Positions 61,394 to 64,000 of a stretch of DNA of 64,000 nucleotides are shown piece by piece. Under the pieces are notes generated by a model, which saw only the letters and a program-made list of their open reading frames with translations, was not told the origin of the DNA and ran no database searches. Location: the NCBI RefSeq assembly GCF_000403355.2, contig NZ_KE159646.1:700424-764423 (forward strand), read 5' to 3'. Numbering within the stretch: the stretch's first letter is position 1; every line of letters starts with the position of its first letter. Origin of the DNA: Adlercreutzia caecimuris B7. GTDB taxonomy: Bacteria > Actinomycetota > Coriobacteriia > Coriobacteriales > Eggerthellaceae. The position numbers were made by a program, and so were the translations under genes.

Positions 61394-62398
61394 CTAGGAT
61401 CTGGCTAGCAAGTACAGAAAATACGGGGCGCCGATGACCGCCGCCACGATGCCCACCGGAATCTCGTTGGGCGCGAGCAGCGTGCGCGAGACGATGTCGG
61501 CGATAAGCATGAGAGTGGCCCCCACGAGCACGCTGGCCGGCACGAGCACGCGGAAGGAGGGCCCCACCAGGCGCCGGGCCACATGGGGGCAGACAAGCCC
61601 CACGAAGGTGAGGCCGCCTCCCACCGCGCAGCAGAGCCCCGAGGCCCCCACGGCCACAGCCGTGAGCGCCGCCGTGGCCCGGGGCACGTTCGCCCCCAGC
61701 CCCGTAGCGGCCGCCGCGCCGAGCCCCAGCACGTCCAGGGTGCGGGCCTGATAGAGGGCCAGTGCCGTCAGCACCCCGAGCCCCGCAGCCAGAATGGGGA
61801 TGTTCTCCCAGGTGGCTCCCCAGATGTTGCCGGCGATCCAACTCTGCACGAAGGCGTAGTCCCCATCGGGCAGCGACAGCATGAGCAGCGAGGTGGCACT
61901 GGAGAGCCCCGTGGCCAGGGCCACGCCGATCAGCAGCACCCGCCGCGGGCTGGAGGCGCCGCGCACCACCGACAGCCGCCAGCCGGCGAAGGCCACGGCC
62001 GCCGAGCCGGCGAAGGCGAGCAGGGGCAGGGCCACCGTGCTCGAAACGAGGCCCGCAGGCACGAACACGATGAAGGCGGCCACGAACAGCCCGGCCCCGG
62101 CGTTGATGCCGAGCACGCCCGGGTCGGCCATGTCGTTGCGCGACACCCCCTGCAGAAGGCAGCCGGCCAAAGAGAGTCCCGCGCCCACGAGCAGGGCCGT
62201 GAGCACCCGGGGCAGGCGCAGCTCCACCAGGGTGTAGGTCAGGCTCGCCGGGGCCGTGCCCCGGGCGATCTGCCCCAATTCGTCCAGGGAGATGCTGCGA
62301 TAGCCGGCGTTGATGTCGGCCCAGAGCGCGAGTGCGGCCGCCAGGGCCAGAAGGGCGATCATCGCCGCGCCGCGATGGCGCCTCAGCGTCTCAGTCAA
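61394..62398 (-). CDS. FecCD-family iron-siderophore permease (second)
   Basis: About nine to ten membrane spans; family blocks ELRLPRVLTALLVGAGLSLA, GCLLQGVSRNDMADPGVLGI, GLVCPHVARRLVG and ASVLVGATLMLIADIVSRTL. The start is a TTG at 62398 overlapping the upstream permease stop, with GGGAGG about ten bases before; ATG 62362 is the alternative and would remove the first twelve residues. With TTG it has 334 residues, standard for the family. Confidence 0.87.
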   Translation of the reverse strand: MTETLRRHRGAAMIALLALAAALALWADINAGYRSISLDELGQIARGTAPASLTYTLVELRLPRVLTALLVGAGLSLAGCLLQGVSRNDMADPGVLGINAGAGLFVAAFIVFVPAGLVSSTVALPLLAFAGSAAVAFAGWRLSVVRGASSPRRVLLIGVALATGLSSATSLLMLSLPDGDYAFVQSWIAGNIWGATWENIPILAAGLGVLTALALYQARTLDVLGLGAAAATGLGANVPRATAALTAVAVGASGLCCAVGGGLTFVGLVCPHVARRLVGPSFRVLVPASVLVGATLMLIADIVSRTLLAPNEIPVGIVAAVIGAPYFLYLLARS

Positions 62399-63389
62399 GG
62401 CCCGTCGCCTCCCTTCGGGCGCACCAGATGAAGAAGGGCACGCCCACGATGGCGAAGATGATGCCGATGGGCACCTCGCTCGGGGCGATGAGGGTGCGGG
62501 CCGCCGCGTCGGCCAGGAGCATGAAGGCCGACCCCGCCACAAGGGAGGCGGGGATGACGGCCCGGTAGTCGGCCCCCACGAAGCGCCGCACGATGTGGGG
62601 CACCATAAGACCCACGAAGGCCACGGGACCCGCTAGGGCCACGGCGGCCCCGGCCAGCACGAGAACGACCGCCAGGCACAGCGCCCGGGACTTCCCCACG
62701 GCCACGCCGAGACCGGCCGCCGCCTCGTCGCCGAGGGACAGCACGCTCACCCGCCGGGCCAGCGCACAGGCGGCAACCAGGGCGACCACCATGAACGGGG
62801 CCGCCAGCGCCAGGGTGTCGGCGCGGATGCCGGCTACCCCGCCGGCCGTCCAGAAGGTGAGCGCGTAGCCGATGTTGAAGAAGATGGCCACGCCCTGGGC
62901 CAGCGCCGTGAGGAAGAGCCCCACAGCGCAGCCGGCCAGCACCAAGAGCACCGGGTCCATATTGCGCCGCCGGAAGCTCACGGCCCCGAACACTGCGGCC
63001 AGGGCGAGGGCGGCGCCGGCAAAGGAGCAGGCCACCACCCCCGCGAAGCTCATGCCCGGAAGCAGCGCCAGGCACAGTGCCAAAGCGAAGGCGGCGCCGG
63101 CGTTGATGCCGAGCAGACCCGAATCGGCCAGCGGGTTGCGCGTGACCCCCTGCATGATGGCACCGGCCACGGCGAAGGCGGCGCCCACGAGGATGCACCC
63201 CAGGGTGCGGGGCCCGCGCAGCTCGAGCACGGCCACGCGCTCCTGGTTCGCCATGTCCGGCGCCACGAGCGCGCCGATCACCTGGTCGGGCGCGATGGGG
63301 GTGCTGCCGACGAACAGCGACAGCCCGGCCGCCAGGGCCACGGCCGCGATGCCGGCGAGCAGGAACACCGATGTTCTCAGGCGCGACAA
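62391..63389 (-). CDS. FecCD-family iron-siderophore permease (first)
   Basis: A typical 332-residue permease: LRGPRTLGCILVGAAFAVAG, IMQGVTRNPLADSGLLGINA, PVAFVGLMVPHIVRRFVGAD and SLVAGSAFMLLADAAARTLI. It pairs with the next permease, probably as a heterodimer. It starts 12 bases after the binding-protein gene and overlaps the next permease start by eight bases. Confidence 0.92.
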   Translation of the reverse strand: MSRLRTSVFLLAGIAAVALAAGLSLFVGSTPIAPDQVIGALVAPDMANQERVAVLELRGPRTLGCILVGAAFAVAGAIMQGVTRNPLADSGLLGINAGAAFALALCLALLPGMSFAGVVACSFAGAALALAAVFGAVSFRRRNMDPVLLVLAGCAVGLFLTALAQGVAIFFNIGYALTFWTAGGVAGIRADTLALAAPFMVVALVAACALARRVSVLSLGDEAAAGLGVAVGKSRALCLAVVLVLAGAAVALAGPVAFVGLMVPHIVRRFVGADYRAVIPASLVAGSAFMLLADAAARTLIAPSEVPIGIIFAIVGVPFFIWCARREATGLD

Positions 63390-63401
63390 GGGACCGCTCC
63401 C

Positions 63402-64000
63402 CTAGGCGGCCGCATCCGCATGGGCGCGGAAGAAGTCCGTGAACGCCTGCAGCTGGTTGGTCAGCGTGATGGGGTCGCGGTGCATGAAAGCCACCTGCTC
63501 GTAGGGCATCACGAGGCCGTTCTTGACAGCCGGCAGGTTCTTCCACAGCTGGGAATCGTCCACATAGGCCGCGTCGGCCCCGTCCAGCACGCCGTAGCAG
63601 ATGAAGTCGCCGGCGTAGTCGGGCAGCGCCTCCACCGCGATCACCTTATAGGCCTCGTCCCCCTCCACCATGGGGCCCTGGATGGCCTCAGGCGCCTTTA
63701 GCCCCCACATATCGTAGAGGATGGAACCGCCGCGGGCGAAGTGGCTGCCCATGGTGTAGATCTCCTGGGGCCACACCTCCAGGATGGACACGGTGCGGTC
63801 TCCCACGATGCCCACGATCTCGTCCTTCACCGTGGCCACCTTGTCGTTGAACTCGCTGATGTAGGCCTCGGCCTCCTCGGTCTTGTTCACGAGCCCCGCG
63901 ATGTAGCGGAACAGCTCCTCGTCGGAGCGGGTGCCGTCGGCGATGTAGACCGTCGGCGCGATCTTGGCGTACTTGTCGTAGTCGGCCTCGGTGATGGTGA
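63402..64000 (-). CDS. Iron-siderophore-type periplasmic binding protein (partial, N-terminus beyond window)
   Basis: The C-terminal 199 residues of a class III binding protein remain, reading in from the window edge (IAPTVYIADGTRSDEELFRY at its start). The connecting long helix and second lobe follow (VSILEVWPQEIYTMGSHFAR, GGSILYDMWGLKAPEAI, FICYGVLDGADAAYVDDSQL). It delivers substrate to the two permeases. The exact ligand (ferric siderophore, haem, cobalamin) cannot be decided. The signal peptide and lipobox would be outside the window. Confidence 0.85.
   Translation of the reverse strand, partial: TITEADYDKYAKIAPTVYIADGTRSDEELFRYIAGLVNKTEEAEAYISEFNDKVATVKDEIVGIVGDRTVSILEVWPQEIYTMGSHFARGGSILYDMWGLKAPEAIQGPMVEGDEAYKVIAVEALPDYAGDFICYGVLDGADAAYVDDSQLWKNLPAVKNGLVMPYEQVAFMHRDPITLTNQLQAFTDFFRAHADAAA

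Overview
The window reads as a high-GC chromosomal segment from a coriobacterium, most likely an Eggerthellaceae member (Eggerthella/Adlercreutzia/Gordonibacter-like). The genus cannot be fixed from this sequence alone. Pointers are an actinobacterial-type integration host factor (mIHF), a Tat-exported flavin reductase lipoprotein divergent from a membrane-bound LuxR regulator (a pairing typical of these gut anaerobes), a CIRCE/HrcA heat-shock circuit, and housekeeping gene order of the actinobacterial/clostridial kind. Nearly every gene is on the minus strand; the plus-strand exceptions are the flavin reductase, a flavodoxin-like protein and rpsT.

Layout: 1-21.7 kb is a dense housekeeping block: recX-recA with an SOS-type promoter; ftsK, rodZ-like, yajQ, rimO and a pgsA-cinA fusion; RNase J, dapA, dapB; pnp and rpsO; recO, a zinc-ribbon PASTA protein, era, dgkA, ybeY and phoH. 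21.9-25.4 kb holds the LuxR/flavin reductase pair. 25.6-30.1 kb is the hrcA-dnaJ-rsmE-mtaB operon behind a CIRCE element. 30.2-33.9 kb has hemW, a dus operon carrying an A/T-rich orphan nuclease-like gene, and a flavodoxin-family protein.

34.2-46.6 kb is an accessory surface island. A LytTR response regulator, a GHKL kinase and a second membrane protein that carries a canonical H-box but no ATPase domain form one operon. Downstream lies a second probable operon: penicillin-binding-protein lipoprotein, WG-repeat surface protein, O-antigen-ligase-like polymerase and BspA-like leucine-rich surface protein. A further secreted protein lies upstream of the regulator. Three secreted proteins share the same lysine-rich C-terminal cassette, and an orphan 3' end of that cassette lies at 60.26-60.32 kb. 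Intergenic spaces at the island edges (34.2 and 46.3-46.5 kb) contain paired, structured palindromes whose arms differ in sequence but stay complementary; related structures sit beside the orphan cassette end at 60.1-60.2 kb.

46.7-60.0 kb returns to housekeeping: lepA, rpsT (with a long extension), an MBL-fold hydrolase, holA, comEC-comEA (start site of comEA sequestered in a perfect hairpin), thiI, rpoZ, gmk, mihF, pyrF-pyrD-pyrK. 60.5-64.0 kb is an iron/siderophore-type ABC importer (ATPase, two permeases, partial binding protein) that runs off the window end. No tRNA, rRNA, CRISPR array, prophage or insertion-sequence transposase was recognised.
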